In this document: in pieces, positions 35,063 through 43,887 of the stretch | Numbering within the stretch: the first letter of the stretch is position 1 | Layout: every line of letters starts with the position of its first letter | Assembly: GCF_036170895.1 (NCBI RefSeq) | Contig: NZ_CP108036.1 | Span: forward strand, 1,860,001-1,924,000 | DNA length: 64,000 bases | Direction of reading: 5' to 3' | From: Streptomyces erythrochromogenes | Lineage (GTDB): Bacteria; Actinomycetota; Actinomycetes; Streptomycetales; Streptomycetaceae | The notes under the pieces: generated by a model | What the model was told of the DNA's origin: nothing | What the model saw: the letters and a program-made list of their open reading frames with translations, nothing else | Databases searched by the model: none | Position numbers and translations under genes: made by a program

Positions 35063-35757
35063 TGCCCCGTCTCCACCGGCTCCACCGGCGGGTCCTCGGG
35101 ACCGGCGTCGGCGCTCTCGCGCCGGCGCCGGTCCCGGCGTGTCAGGAGCCGGTCGGTCCACAGGGTCGCGGCCACACCGCCGACCACGGCCAGCAGGGCC
35201 GCCCCGGCCAGGGACCGCATCCGGTCGCCGGTCCGCGCGACCGCGTGCGGCTGCACCAGCAGGTCCACGCTCATCCGTGCCGCGTCCGGGATGCCCTGCT
35301 GGGTCTGGAGCTCGGTCAGGTGCCGGGTGTAGACCTCGATGATCTTCCGTACGGACGCGTCCGCCACGTCGGGGTCGGAGTGCTCCACCTGGATCTGGAG
35401 CGAGGGGATCAGGTGGCGCGGGGTGACGCTGGTGCCGCTGTTGCGCGGTGTCATCCGGTAGGTGCCGCCGACCCCCGCCGCCTTGAGCTCGGCCGCTCCC
35501 GCGGGCGAGTCCAGCTGCTGCACGACGGCGTACGAGACGGCGGCGAGCGGCGGCTGGAGGTTCGCGAGCTGGTTCGGCTGCCTGCTGGTCACCGGCGGCT
35601 TGAGCACCACGATCGCGGAGCTGAGATGGACCGGTTCGGGCCGCAGCACCGCCGCCGCTCCGGCGGCCGCGAGCAGCGCCGCCACGACCAGGACGTACCA
35701 GCGCCGGCGCAGCGCACGGACCAACTCACCAGGCGACACGGGGATCCTTTCCTTCAT
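34981..35757 (-). CDS. Wzz-like polysaccharide co-polymerase
   Basis: A 258-aa protein with two membrane helices (ALRRRWYVLVVAALLAAAG near the N-terminus, and LAGAALLAVVGGVAATLW at about 185-203) flanking an extracellular region, the plan of chain-length determinants. The RRRWYV motif at the first helix is shared with the other two Wzz-like proteins in this locus. The C-terminal tail is short, basic and Ser/Pro-rich with no tyrosine-kinase domain. It is transcribed against its neighbours and its end overlaps the glycosyltransferase gene by 82 bp. Only 62 bp separate it from the divergent fusion gene. Confidence 0.82.
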   Translation of the reverse strand: MKERIPVSPGELVRALRRRWYVLVVAALLAAAGAAAVLRPEPVHLSSAIVVLKPPVTSRQPNQLANLQPPLAAVSYAVVQQLDSPAGAAELKAAGVGGTYRMTPRNSGTSVTPRHLIPSLQIQVEHSDPDVADASVRKIIEVYTRHLTELQTQQGIPDAARMSVDLLVQPHAVARTGDRMRSLAGAALLAVVGGVAATLWTDRLLTRRDRRRRESADAGPEDPPVEPVETGHQIPRRFQERHHSHSRPRSATADSTSG

Positions 35758-35819
35758 GTCCGATCTTTGCAGGACCCGGGTAGGTCCGCCATCAAATCCG
35801 TTACCCGGCAGGGGTGTTC

Positions 35820-37850
35820 GTGAGCATTCGTGAATTGGTCGCGGTGCTGCGCCGGCGCTGGTACGTGATCGTGCCGACGGTCGTGCTCAGCCTGCTGGCG
35901 GCGCTGCACCTGTACCGGTCGGTGCCGGTGGCGTACCAGTCGCAGAGTTCGGTGGCGCTGCTGGACTCCTCGGCGGCCTCCAAGCTGCCGCCCTCCTTCG
36001 GCAATCCCATCTCCAATGCCGGCGGCGCCCTGGTGGTGACCGCGGACGTACTGATCAGGACGCTGTCGGGGGCGGACTCCGCCCGTGAACTGCACAGCCT
36101 GGGCGTGACCGATCCCTACACCGTCGGGTTCGCCGCGAACACCTCGGGCCCGCTGCTGACGCTGACGGTCACGGGCACCGACCGGGAGAAGGTGCTCGAG
36201 GAGACCAACATCCTGACCGGGTTCGCCGGGGAGCAGCTCAACGCCCTGCAGGCGGCGGCCAAGGTGCAGCCCGCGTACATGGTGCAGACCGCGCCGGTGG
36301 TACTGCCGCAGACCCCGGTGCCGCAGCTCAAGAGCCGCTACCAGCAGGTGCTGGGGGTCCTCATCGTCGGCGTCGGCAGCGGGTTCACCCTCTCCTTCGT
36401 GGCGGACGCGCTGCCGGCCGCCCGGCGGCGCAGGCGGGAGAGCTCCGCGGAGGACTCCGGCGGGCCGGGCCGGGCCGGCCGGCGCAGGTCCCGGGGCCGC
36501 CGTGTGGACGCCACCGCGCTGCTCACCGGGTATCTGGCGCTGGCCTTCTTCATCCCGTCGAACCTGACGCTGCCGGGCCTGGGCGGGGTGGGGACCCCGG
36601 CCAACGTGTTCGCCCTGCTGGCCCTGTTCTGGTATCTGGCGACCTGGCTCGCCGGCCGGATCCGGTCGGCGCCCGGGACCCGGCTGCCCCGGGTGGCGAT
36701 GTGGCTGCTGACCGTCTCGGTGCTGGCCTCCTACATCGCGAACGCGAGCCGCGGGAGCGTGCGCAAGGAGCTGCTCGGCGCCGACCGCGGCCTGATCGCC
36801 CTGCTGGTGTGGGTGTCGCTGGTGGTGCTGGTCTCCGCCGGGATCCAGGACCGGGCGCGCCTGGACGTCCTGCTGCGCAGGGCGGTGGTGATGGGGACGA
36901 TCGTGGCGGCCATAGGGTTCTACGACTTCTTCACCGCGACCAACATCGCCGACAGCATCAGCATCCCGGGGCTGTCGTCGAGCGTCCCCCAGATCACGAC
37001 CCTGGACCGCGGGGCGTTCACCCGGCCCCGGTCCACGACGGCGCAGCCGCTGGAGTTCGGCGGGATGCTGGCGCTGCTGCTGCCCTTCGCCGTGCAGCAG
37101 GCCTTCGATCCGGTACGGCGCCACCTGAAGGCCTGGCGCCGGTGGGGGCCGGTGGCGCTGATGGGCGGGGCGCTGCCGCTGACGGTGTCGCGCACCTCGA
37201 TCATCGGGGCGCTGATCGTGATCCTGGTGATGGTGCCGCGCTGGAAGCCGCAGCGGCGGTGGACCGCGATCGGTGTGCTCGTGGGGGCCGTGGCCTGCTT
37301 CAAGGTGATCATCCCCGGGCTGATCGGCACCATCACGGCCCTGTTCGCGTCCTTCCTGTCGAACTCCGACAGCAGTACCCAGGCCCGTACGGTCAAGTAC
37401 AGCGCGATCGTCCCCTACCTGGACGAGCGGCCCCTGTTCGGGCGGGGCCTGGGCACGTTCATTCCCGAGCTCTACTTCTTCACCGACAACCAGTACATGC
37501 TGACCCTCGCCGAGATGGGGTTCCTGGGGCTGCTCGCGCTCCTGTTCCTCTTCCTCACCGGCATCCACCAGGGCGGGGCGATCCGCCGGCTGGCCGTCGG
37601 CGAGTCCGACCGGGAGCTGGGACAGGCGTTCTTCGCGTCCGCCCTCGTCGCCCTGGTCGTCAGCGCCACCTTCGACGCACTCAGCTTCCCGATGTTCGCC
37701 GGGATGTTCTTCCTGACGATCGCCGCCGGAGGCAGTTACCTCGGCTTCATCCGGCGCGCGGCGCCGAAGCCCCGATCCGTGGAGTTCCCATGCCTTCCCG
37801 CCGATCAGCATCCCCCGACCTCCTCGCGGGCACCGGCTCCGGCCCGGTAG
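35820..37850 (+). CDS. Fusion of Wzz-like co-polymerase and O-antigen ligase/polymerase-like protein
   Basis: A 676-aa membrane protein. Residues 1-200 are a complete Wzz-like unit: ELVAVLRRRWYVIVPTVVL first helix, periplasmic-type loop, and VLGVLIVGVGSGFTLSFVA second helix. A basic linker (ARRRRRESS..., RAGRRRSRGRR) leads to a second part (about 235-665) with roughly ten hydrophobic helices and the polymerase/ligase features VSRTSIIGAL, YLDERPLFGRGLGTF and DNQYMLTLAEMGFLG, as in Wzy/WaaL proteins. GTG at 35820 is preferred (AGGGG five bases upstream). Combining length control and polymerisation in one chain is unusual. It would polymerise the lipid-linked repeat outside the membrane. Confidence 0.87.
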   Translation: MSIRELVAVLRRRWYVIVPTVVLSLLAALHLYRSVPVAYQSQSSVALLDSSAASKLPPSFGNPISNAGGALVVTADVLIRTLSGADSARELHSLGVTDPYTVGFAANTSGPLLTLTVTGTDREKVLEETNILTGFAGEQLNALQAAAKVQPAYMVQTAPVVLPQTPVPQLKSRYQQVLGVLIVGVGSGFTLSFVADALPAARRRRRESSAEDSGGPGRAGRRRSRGRRVDATALLTGYLALAFFIPSNLTLPGLGGVGTPANVFALLALFWYLATWLAGRIRSAPGTRLPRVAMWLLTVSVLASYIANASRGSVRKELLGADRGLIALLVWVSLVVLVSAGIQDRARLDVLLRRAVVMGTIVAAIGFYDFFTATNIADSISIPGLSSSVPQITTLDRGAFTRPRSTTAQPLEFGGMLALLLPFAVQQAFDPVRRHLKAWRRWGPVALMGGALPLTVSRTSIIGALIVILVMVPRWKPQRRWTAIGVLVGAVACFKVIIPGLIGTITALFASFLSNSDSSTQARTVKYSAIVPYLDERPLFGRGLGTFIPELYFFTDNQYMLTLAEMGFLGLLALLFLFLTGIHQGGAIRRLAVGESDRELGQAFFASALVALVVSATFDALSFPMFAGMFFLTIAAGGSYLGFIRRAAPKPRSVEFPCLPADQHPPTSSRAPAPAR

Positions 37851-38761
37851 CGGTCCTCGTCGTCACCTGGAACAGTGCGGAGGTCCTGCCGGGGTTCCTC
37901 GCCTCGCTGCCGGAGGGCATGGCCGGGCTCGACTGGCGCCTCGTCGTCGCCGACAACGACTCCGCCGACGACACGGTGGAGGTGATCCGCTCCCTGGCCC
38001 CGGACGCGACGGTCGTCCGGACCGGCCGCAACGCCGGTTACGCGGCCGGGGTGAACGCCGCGCTGGCGGCGGCCGCCGGGTGGGAGGGCGGCTTCCGGGC
38101 CGCCCTGGTGTGCAATCCGGACATCCGGATGCGGCAGGGCTGCGCCAAGCTGCTCGTCGACGCGCTGGGCGAGGCGCACCCCGGCGGCGGCCGGGTCGGG
38201 ATCAGCGTCCCGCTGCTGTACGAGGAGGACGGCCGGACACTGCTGCACTCGCTGCGCCGCGAGTCCAGCGTGACCCGCGCGCTGGGCGAGGCGGTGATCG
38301 GCAACCGCCGGGCGGGGCGCTTCCCGCGCTGGAGCGAGCTGGTCACCGACCCGGCCGCGTACGGGCGGGAGACGGTGGCGGACTGGGCGACGGGGGCGCT
38401 GATGGCCCTGTCCGGGGAGTGCCTGGCCGCGTGCGGGCCGTGGGACGAGTCGTTCTTCCTGTACTCGGAGGAGACCGAGTACTGTCTGCGGGCCCGGGAC
38501 TTGGGCTTCGTGACCCGGCTGGAGCCCTCGGCCTCGGCCACCCACCTCGGCGGGGACTCCCAGGTGTCGCCGCGGCTGTGGACCCTGCTGACCGTCAACC
38601 GGGTCCGCCTCTACCGGCGCCGTCACGGCCTGGCGGCCACCACCGCCTTCCGGGCGGCCGTGCTGCTGCGGGAGTCCTCCCGGGCTGCGCTGGGCCGCCC
38701 GGCGAGCCTGGCGGCGGCCCGGGCCCTGGCCGGCCGTTCGGCGCCGCACGGTGCCCCGTAG
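37790..38761 (+). CDS. Family 2 glycosyltransferase (rhamnosyltransferase-like)
   Basis: A 323-aa enzyme with VLVVTWNSAEVLPGFLASL, VVADNDSADDTVEVI, ALVCNPDIR and DESFFLYSEETEYCLRA, the pattern of dTDP-rhamnosyl and related GT2 enzymes (FFLYxEDxD-type motif). ATG at 37790 with GGAG upstream makes it overlap the fusion gene by 61 bp, implying co-translation. The donor sugar cannot be read from sequence. Confidence 0.88.
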   Translation: MPSRRSASPDLLAGTGSGPVAVLVVTWNSAEVLPGFLASLPEGMAGLDWRLVVADNDSADDTVEVIRSLAPDATVVRTGRNAGYAAGVNAALAAAAGWEGGFRAALVCNPDIRMRQGCAKLLVDALGEAHPGGGRVGISVPLLYEEDGRTLLHSLRRESSVTRALGEAVIGNRRAGRFPRWSELVTDPAAYGRETVADWATGALMALSGECLAACGPWDESFFLYSEETEYCLRARDLGFVTRLEPSASATHLGGDSQVSPRLWTLLTVNRVRLYRRRHGLAATTAFRAAVLLRESSRAALGRPASLAAARALAGRSAPHGAP

Positions 38762-38791
38762 ACCGCCCGGGCCGGCGGAACCGGCACGTGT

Positions 38792-38818
38792 TGTCACAGG
38801 AACGGATCGGCCGGTGTC
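38792..38818 (+). promoter_or_regulatory. ECF41-type promoter upstream of sigma-factor gene
   Basis: TGTCACA (38792-38798), 16 bases, then TGTC (38815-38818) is one base off the published ECF41 target pattern TGTCACA-N16-CGTC as I recall it. It lies 34 bases before the sigma ATG, so the factor probably activates its own gene. Confidence 0.65.
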
Positions 38819-38852
38819 CTGTGGGCGTACCCCTGGAATCGGAGGAGACATC

Positions 38853-39758
38853 ATGAGCGAGGACGGCGCCGGCGCGGCGACCGAGACCTTCGTCGCGCAC
38901 CGCAATCTGCTGTTCACCGTGGCCTACGAGATGCTCGGATCGGCGGCCGACGCGGAGGACGTCCTCCAGGAGACGTGGCTGCGCTGGGTCGAGGTCGATC
39001 TGGAGCAGGTGCGCGACCGGCGTGCGTACCTGGTGCGGATCACGACCCGGCAGGCGCTGAACCGGCTGCGCGCGATGAGCCGCCGCAAGGAGGCGTACGT
39101 CGGTTCCTGGCTGCCCGAACCGCTGCTCACCGCGCCGGACGTGGCCGAGGACGCCGAGCTCGCGGAGAGCGTGTCGATGGCGCTGATGCTCGTCCTGGAG
39201 ACGCTGTCGCCGACCGAGCGCGCCGTCTTCGTGCTGCGGGAGGTCTTCGACGTCGGCTACGAGGAGATCGCGGCCGCGGTGGGCAAGAGCTCGGCGGCCG
39301 TCCGCCAGATCGCCCACCGCGCCCGCAAGCACGTGGACGCGCGGCGGCCCCGGCAGGCGGTCTCGGCCGCGCAGACGCGGGCGGCGTTGGAGTCCTTCCG
39401 GGGCGCGCTGGAGTCCGGCGACCCGCAGGACCTCCTCGCCGTGCTCGCCCCCGACGTCGTCCTCGTGGCGGACGGCGGCGGCATCAAGCAGGCGGCGCTG
39501 CGGCCGATCGCCGGTGCCGAGAGGGTGGCCCGCTTCATGGTGGGCGGCATCGGCAAGAACGACAGGAACAACCTTCCGATGACGCTCGCGCCGACGGTGG
39601 TCAACGGCAGCCCGGCCCTGGCCGTCCATCTGGGCGGGGAGCTCGACGGGATCATGACGGTCCGGGTCGAGGACTCCCGTATCACCGGCCTCTACTACGT
39701 CCGCAACCCGGAGAAGCTGGCCCGCCTGGCGTCGGAGATCCCGCTGGCCCTGCGGTGA
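38853..39758 (+). CDS. ECF41-family RNA polymerase sigma factor (SigJ-like)
   Basis: A 301-aa sigma factor with region 2 (AYEMLGSAADAEDVLQETWL), region 4 (LSPTERAVFVLREVFDVGYEEI and SAAVRQIAHRARKH) and a C-terminal SnoaL-like domain that replaces an anti-sigma factor. The C-terminal part carries the ECF41 hallmarks in variant form: DGGGIK (canonical DGGGK) and RNPEKL (canonical NPDKL). GGAGGAG precedes the ATG. The usual partner gene (carboxymuconolactone decarboxylase-like) is not adjacent, so its targets lie elsewhere. It sits inside the polysaccharide locus without obvious linkage to it. Confidence 0.92.
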   Translation: MSEDGAGAATETFVAHRNLLFTVAYEMLGSAADAEDVLQETWLRWVEVDLEQVRDRRAYLVRITTRQALNRLRAMSRRKEAYVGSWLPEPLLTAPDVAEDAELAESVSMALMLVLETLSPTERAVFVLREVFDVGYEEIAAAVGKSSAAVRQIAHRARKHVDARRPRQAVSAAQTRAALESFRGALESGDPQDLLAVLAPDVVLVADGGGIKQAALRPIAGAERVARFMVGGIGKNDRNNLPMTLAPTVVNGSPALAVHLGGELDGIMTVRVEDSRITGLYYVRNPEKLARLASEIPLALR

Positions 39759-39780
39759 GCCCCGCCGTCCCCGCCCTTCC

Positions 39781-40575
39781 TCACGCGCCGTCCCACGCGG
39801 TGTAGAAGCTGCCGGGGTTCACCAGGTAGCGGACGGTGGGGCGGGGCAGGTGGCGCACCTCGTGGCGGCGGGCGTAGCGGCGGATGAGCTCCCAGTCCTC
39901 GCGGGGCAGCACCTCGGGGGTCCGCCGCAGCCGACTGAAGTGCAGGGCCCGGCTGCGGCGGGCCACGAAGGCATTGGTGTCCAGGAAGGCCTCGTGGGCG
40001 GCGCGGCGGCGGTCGAAGGGCACCGACAGGACGTCGCGTTCGGTGCCGTCGGGCAGCACCCTGCGCAGTGCGGTGTAGACGGCGTCGGGTCCGCCAGCCG
40101 CGTCGAGTGCCGCCAGGGCCTGCTCCAGGTGGTCGGGCTCCCACAGGTTGTCGTCGTCGAGGAAGGCCACGTACCGGGAGCGGGTGAGCCGGATGCCGAC
40201 GTTGCGCACGACTCCGGCGGTCGCCGTGTTGCGGGCCAGGGACACGGCGAACAGGCGCGGGTCCGCGGGCAGTTCGGGCAGTCCGGCGCCGTCGTCGACG
40301 ACGATGACCACCTGGTCGGCGACGGTCTGGGCCAAGGCGGAGCGGACCGCCGCGCGCAGCGCGTCGGGGCGGCGGTGGGTGGCGATCACGGTGGCGACCC
40401 GGGCGGCCGGCGGCCGGCCCAGGAGGGCGGCGAGGCGGGTGGTCTCGGCGTCCTCGAAGCGCCGCAGCCGTACGGCGGAGGGCAGGAGCAGGAGTTTGTT
40501 GCGTGCTTCGAAGAGCACCAGCCAGCCGAAGGCCCGCTTGAGCAGTTCCCAGGGGGCCCGGGCGATACGGCGCAT
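39781..40575 (-). CDS. Family 2 glycosyltransferase
   Basis: A 264-aa GT2 enzyme with VATVIATHRRPDALRAAV, VIVVDDGAGLPEL and the DxD-type LDDDNLWEPDHL. An N-terminal arm (MRRIARAPWELLKRAF...) of about 60 residues precedes the catalytic domain, possibly for membrane contact. I chose ATG at 40575, which has GGAG eight bases upstream, over the GTG three codons earlier that touches GGAG. It is convergent with the sigma-factor gene (22 bp apart) and downstream of the beta-helix gene. Confidence 0.87.
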   Translation of the reverse strand: MRRIARAPWELLKRAFGWLVLFEARNKLLLLPSAVRLRRFEDAETTRLAALLGRPPAARVATVIATHRRPDALRAAVRSALAQTVADQVVIVVDDGAGLPELPADPRLFAVSLARNTATAGVVRNVGIRLTRSRYVAFLDDDNLWEPDHLEQALAALDAAGGPDAVYTALRRVLPDGTERDVLSVPFDRRRAAHEAFLDTNAFVARRSRALHFSRLRRTPEVLPREDWELIRRYARRHEVRHLPRPTVRYLVNPGSFYTAWDGA

Positions 40576-40600
40576 GTCGCACACTCCGTCGTGGTGGGGG

Positions 40601-41665
40601 TCAGGGGGCGGGTTCCACGGGGCGGCCGTCGGACATGCGGTTGTCCTTCCACACGTTCCCGGCGCCGCCGGCGTTCCAGGCGGTGACCGGCCCGTAGGCG
40701 CCGCCGGCCGGGTGGTACTGGGTGGAGAAGACGTTGCCGGTGACCTGGATGCCGGTGGCGCCCGGGCCTCCGCCGTAGAGCGCGTACGCGCCCCCGGCCA
40801 GCCAGTTGTCCTCGACGACGACGGAGGAGACGACCCCGGTGTCGGCGAAGAGGCCGACGGCGGCGGTGGCGCCCTTGTCGACGGGGGTGGAGTTGAGCAG
40901 GGTGTTGTGCCGGACGGTCAGCCGGCCCTTGTTGCCGCCGCCGCTGATGACGGCGTCGATGTGCTGCCATTCGCCGCCCTGGTTGCGGAAGGCGACGAGG
41001 TCGTGCACGTAGTTGTCGTGCAGGTCGCCCTGGCCCATGGACAGGGCGTTGCCGAACACCGAGATGTCGCACCAGCCGACCTCGATGGAGCTGCCGCCCA
41101 TGTTCGAGACGGCGTAGTTGACCCCTCCGTTGTCGGGGCCCTTGCCCGGTACGGCGGTGATGGTGGTGTGCAGGACCTTGAGCCCGCTGAAGCCGGGACG
41201 CAGGTTGACCCCCCACCAGTTGGTGGAGGTGATCCTGCTGTCGATGATCGTGACGTCGTTGGCGTAGATGTCGAGCGAGCCGCGGATGTCCCAGCCCTTG
41301 ATGACCGTGCCGTCCTTCTTGACCGACATGTTGCCGGTGTCGTGCCGTTCGAGTGCGATCCGCGGCCCGGTGCTGTTCGCGTCGGGGTATCCGCACGCCC
41401 CGGGTGAGGTGCAGGCGGTGGCGGAGGCGGAGGGCGACGGTGCGCCCGTTCCCGGCGGGGCCGTCGGGGAGGGTGTGGCCGACGGGCTCGGCGTGGCGGT
41501 GGGGGCGGGCGCCGCCGTCCCGGGCAGGACGGCCGACGGTGTCGCGGAAGGCGCGGCCTTCGGGTCGCCCACCCCGGTGCGGTCGGCGTCGTACAGCGTG
41601 AGGACGACGGCCAGGACCACCCCGGCGAGCAGCCACGCCACGAGGCGCCTTCGGTTCCGTGTCAT
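40601..41665 (-). CDS. Membrane-anchored right-handed beta-helix protein
   Basis: A 354-aa protein with a signal anchor (LVAWLLAGVVLAVVLTLYDA, about 8-27), a Pro/Ser/Thr/Ala linker (about 35-85) and a repetitive beta-helix (VTIIDSRITSTNWWGVNLR, LHDNYVHDLVAF, VVVEDNWLAGGAYALYGG) resembling pectate-lyase-like glycan-active proteins. No catalytic residues can be assigned. In a polysaccharide locus it may cleave, epimerise or bind the exported glycan. It is 10 bp downstream of the flippase gene. Confidence 0.83.
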   Translation of the reverse strand: MTRNRRRLVAWLLAGVVLAVVLTLYDADRTGVGDPKAAPSATPSAVLPGTAAPAPTATPSPSATPSPTAPPGTGAPSPSASATACTSPGACGYPDANSTGPRIALERHDTGNMSVKKDGTVIKGWDIRGSLDIYANDVTIIDSRITSTNWWGVNLRPGFSGLKVLHTTITAVPGKGPDNGGVNYAVSNMGGSSIEVGWCDISVFGNALSMGQGDLHDNYVHDLVAFRNQGGEWQHIDAVISGGGNKGRLTVRHNTLLNSTPVDKGATAAVGLFADTGVVSSVVVEDNWLAGGAYALYGGGPGATGIQVTGNVFSTQYHPAGGAYGPVTAWNAGGAGNVWKDNRMSDGRPVEPAP

Positions 41666-41675
41666 GGCCGTTCGC

Positions 41676-43124
41676 CTATCCTCGGAGCGTTTTTCGGGCG
41701 GGCAGGAGGCACACGGCGTACGCCAGGGTGCCGACGGCCGCGGTGGCCAGGAGCGCGGGCACGGAGTCGCCGAGGTACCGCTCCAGTACGAGGAGCGCCG
41801 CGGCCATCACGGCCCCGCCGAGCAGCGGCCAGGCGCAGGCCCGGGCGACCGTGCCCAGGCGGATGCCGCCGCGGTGCAGGGCGAGGAGGAAGACCGGGAC
41901 CACGACGGCGCCGGCGACCGCGACGTGGCCCTGGGCCACGCCAACGATGCCGCCGCCGCGGGCGCCGATCACGAGGGCCGGGATCAGCAGGACGAGCCAC
42001 AGGCCCTGGACCGCGATGAGCGAGCGGCGGCGGCCGACGGCCACCAGGCAGTCGTAGGCGAGTTCGCAGCCGATGCGGACCAGGCCCAGGGCCATCAGCC
42101 AGGGCAGGGCGCCGGCCGCGGGCAGCCAGCGTCCGCCGTAGACGAGCTCGATCACGGGCGCGGCGAGGGCGGCCAGCAGGACGCACAGCGGGACGGTGGC
42201 CGCGGTCACCACGCCGAGGGCGCGGGCGAATCCGGCGGCCAGTGCCTGTGGTGAGTCGGCCAGCCGGGAGAAGCCGGCGAAGGAGACGCGGCGGGCGGCC
42301 TCGGAGATGATGCGGACCGGCCAGCCGGAGATGTTGAAGGCGAGGACGTAGAAGCCGAGCGCGAGGGGGTCCAGGGTGGAGCCCACGACCATGGTGTCCA
42401 CGTTGACGACGCCGAGGGCGAGCATGCTGGCCCCGGCGAGCGGGAGGCCGAACTTCAGCAGGGCGCGGGCCTGTTCCCGGTCCCAGCCGAACTTCAGGGT
42501 GCCGGGTGCGGCGAGGCAGCAGCCGATGAGGGCGGCCACGTTGCCGACGACGGACCCCCAGGCGAAGCTCATCGCGCCCCAGCCCTGGACGGCCAGCAGC
42601 AGGGTCACGGCGGTGCTGAGGACGAAGTTGAGGCCGTCGACGGCCATCCGCCGGCCCTGCGCGAACTCCCGGGTCAGGAAGCCGGCCGGCACCTGGGACA
42701 GTCCGTCGAGGACCACGCACAGGCACATGACCCGCAGGACCCCGGAGGCTTCGGGTGAGCCGAGCACGTCGGCGACGGCCGGGGCGGTCGCGAAGAGCAC
42801 GGCGTACAGCAGGCAGCTGGAGGCCGCGCTCAGGGTGAGGACGGTGGGGGCGAAGCGGCGCGGGTCGCCCTCCCAGCGGACGATGGCGAGGGAGACGCCC
42901 AGCTCGTTCGCGGAGAGCAGGACGAGCAGGACGGTCTGGGCGATGCCGTACACGCCCCAGGCCTCGGGGCCGAGGAAGTAGCGGGCGAGGACGATGCCGG
43001 TCGCGAAGTTGCCGAGGCGCATCACGACCGTGTTGATCAGGCTCCACTTGGCGGCGGAGCCGACCTTGCGCCCCAGCGAGGGCGCCGCGGGCGCGGGCTG
43101 CGTGCTCGTGCCGGTGTCGGTCAC
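41676..43124 (-). CDS. Wzx-type polysaccharide flippase
   Basis: A 482-aa multi-helix membrane protein (about 12-14 helices) of the oligosaccharidyl-lipid flippase/MATE-like superfamily, with WSLINTVVMRLGNFATGIVL, RYFLGPEAWGVYGIAQTVL and FAGFSRLADSPQAL. It would move the undecaprenyl-linked repeat unit outward. GTG at 43124 overlaps the wzz stop (GTGA). Neighbours are wzz, the beta-helix gene and the wecB-wecC-wecG group, all on the same strand. Confidence 0.9.
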   Translation of the reverse strand: MTDTGTSTQPAPAAPSLGRKVGSAAKWSLINTVVMRLGNFATGIVLARYFLGPEAWGVYGIAQTVLLVLLSANELGVSLAIVRWEGDPRRFAPTVLTLSAASSCLLYAVLFATAPAVADVLGSPEASGVLRVMCLCVVLDGLSQVPAGFLTREFAQGRRMAVDGLNFVLSTAVTLLLAVQGWGAMSFAWGSVVGNVAALIGCCLAAPGTLKFGWDREQARALLKFGLPLAGASMLALGVVNVDTMVVGSTLDPLALGFYVLAFNISGWPVRIISEAARRVSFAGFSRLADSPQALAAGFARALGVVTAATVPLCVLLAALAAPVIELVYGGRWLPAAGALPWLMALGLVRIGCELAYDCLVAVGRRRSLIAVQGLWLVLLIPALVIGARGGGIVGVAQGHVAVAGAVVVPVFLLALHRGGIRLGTVARACAWPLLGGAVMAAALLVLERYLGDSVPALLATAAVGTLAYAVCLLPARKTLRG

Positions 43125-43858
43125 GTCGCCCCCGCCCCGCCCGGGCCGACGGTGCGCAGGGCCATGGTCTCGTCGGTCGCGGCGGGCGCCGCGCCGACGG
43201 GTACGGGGGCCGCCTCGGCGGAGGGCGTCGCGGCGGGGGCCGGGCGGTTCTTCCCGCGCGGGGTGCGCCGCCGGGCCTCCACGAAGAAGACGGCGACCAG
43301 GCTGAGGACGAAGCCCAGCGCGCCCACCATCACCAGGTACTGGAGCCGGGTCTTGGTCTGTGCCTCCGGCTTCTGCGGGGGCACGATCGTCGCCATCCGG
43401 ATCATGGCCTCGGGGGCCACGGACTGCTGGGTCTGGAACTCCTTGAGCCGCTTGTCGGCGTAGGCGGCGAGGAGTTCGTCGGACGTGAGGACGGCCGCCG
43501 GGTCGGTGCCGGTGACGGTCAGCCACATGAAGGGGCCCTGGGCGTTGTCGGCGATCTTCACTTCGTGCCTGCCGGTGACGCCGAGGGCCTTGAGGTCGGC
43601 TTTGGCCCCGTCCGAGTTGAGGTTGCGGGCGAGGCCGTCGGCCATGCCGGTCAGCGAGGTCTGCGTGCTGAGGAAGGGGTTTCCGTCGAAGGCCTCGGTG
43701 GCCTTCGACGAGTTGAGCAGCGTCACGGTGCTCTGCGACTGGTACTCCACCGGGATCAGCAGGTGCACGGCGGTGGTGAGTGCCGCCGTCAGCAGCAGTC
43801 CGGGCAGCAGCACGTACCAGCGCCTGCGCATGACCCGCCCTATCTCGGCGAGATCCAT
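43121..43858 (-). CDS. Wzz-like polysaccharide co-polymerase
   Basis: A 245-aa chain-length determinant-like protein: first helix VMRRRWYVLLPGLLLTAALTT, external domain with SQSTVTLLNSSKATEAF, second helix YLVMVGALGFVLSLVAVFFV (about 185-204), then a Pro/Ala tail without a kinase domain. ATG at 43858 has AAGGGGGAAG upstream. The SQSTVTLLNSS segment resembles SQSSVALLDSS of the Wzz-polymerase fusion, so the two may share ancestry or assemble together. Confidence 0.88.
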   Translation of the reverse strand: MDLAEIGRVMRRRWYVLLPGLLLTAALTTAVHLLIPVEYQSQSTVTLLNSSKATEAFDGNPFLSTQTSLTGMADGLARNLNSDGAKADLKALGVTGRHEVKIADNAQGPFMWLTVTGTDPAAVLTSDELLAAYADKRLKEFQTQQSVAPEAMIRMATIVPPQKPEAQTKTRLQYLVMVGALGFVLSLVAVFFVEARRRTPRGKNRPAPAATPSAEAAPVPVGAAPAATDETMALRTVGPGGAGAT

Positions 43859-43887
43859 GGTCTTCCCCCTTGTTGCGGATGTTCCGG

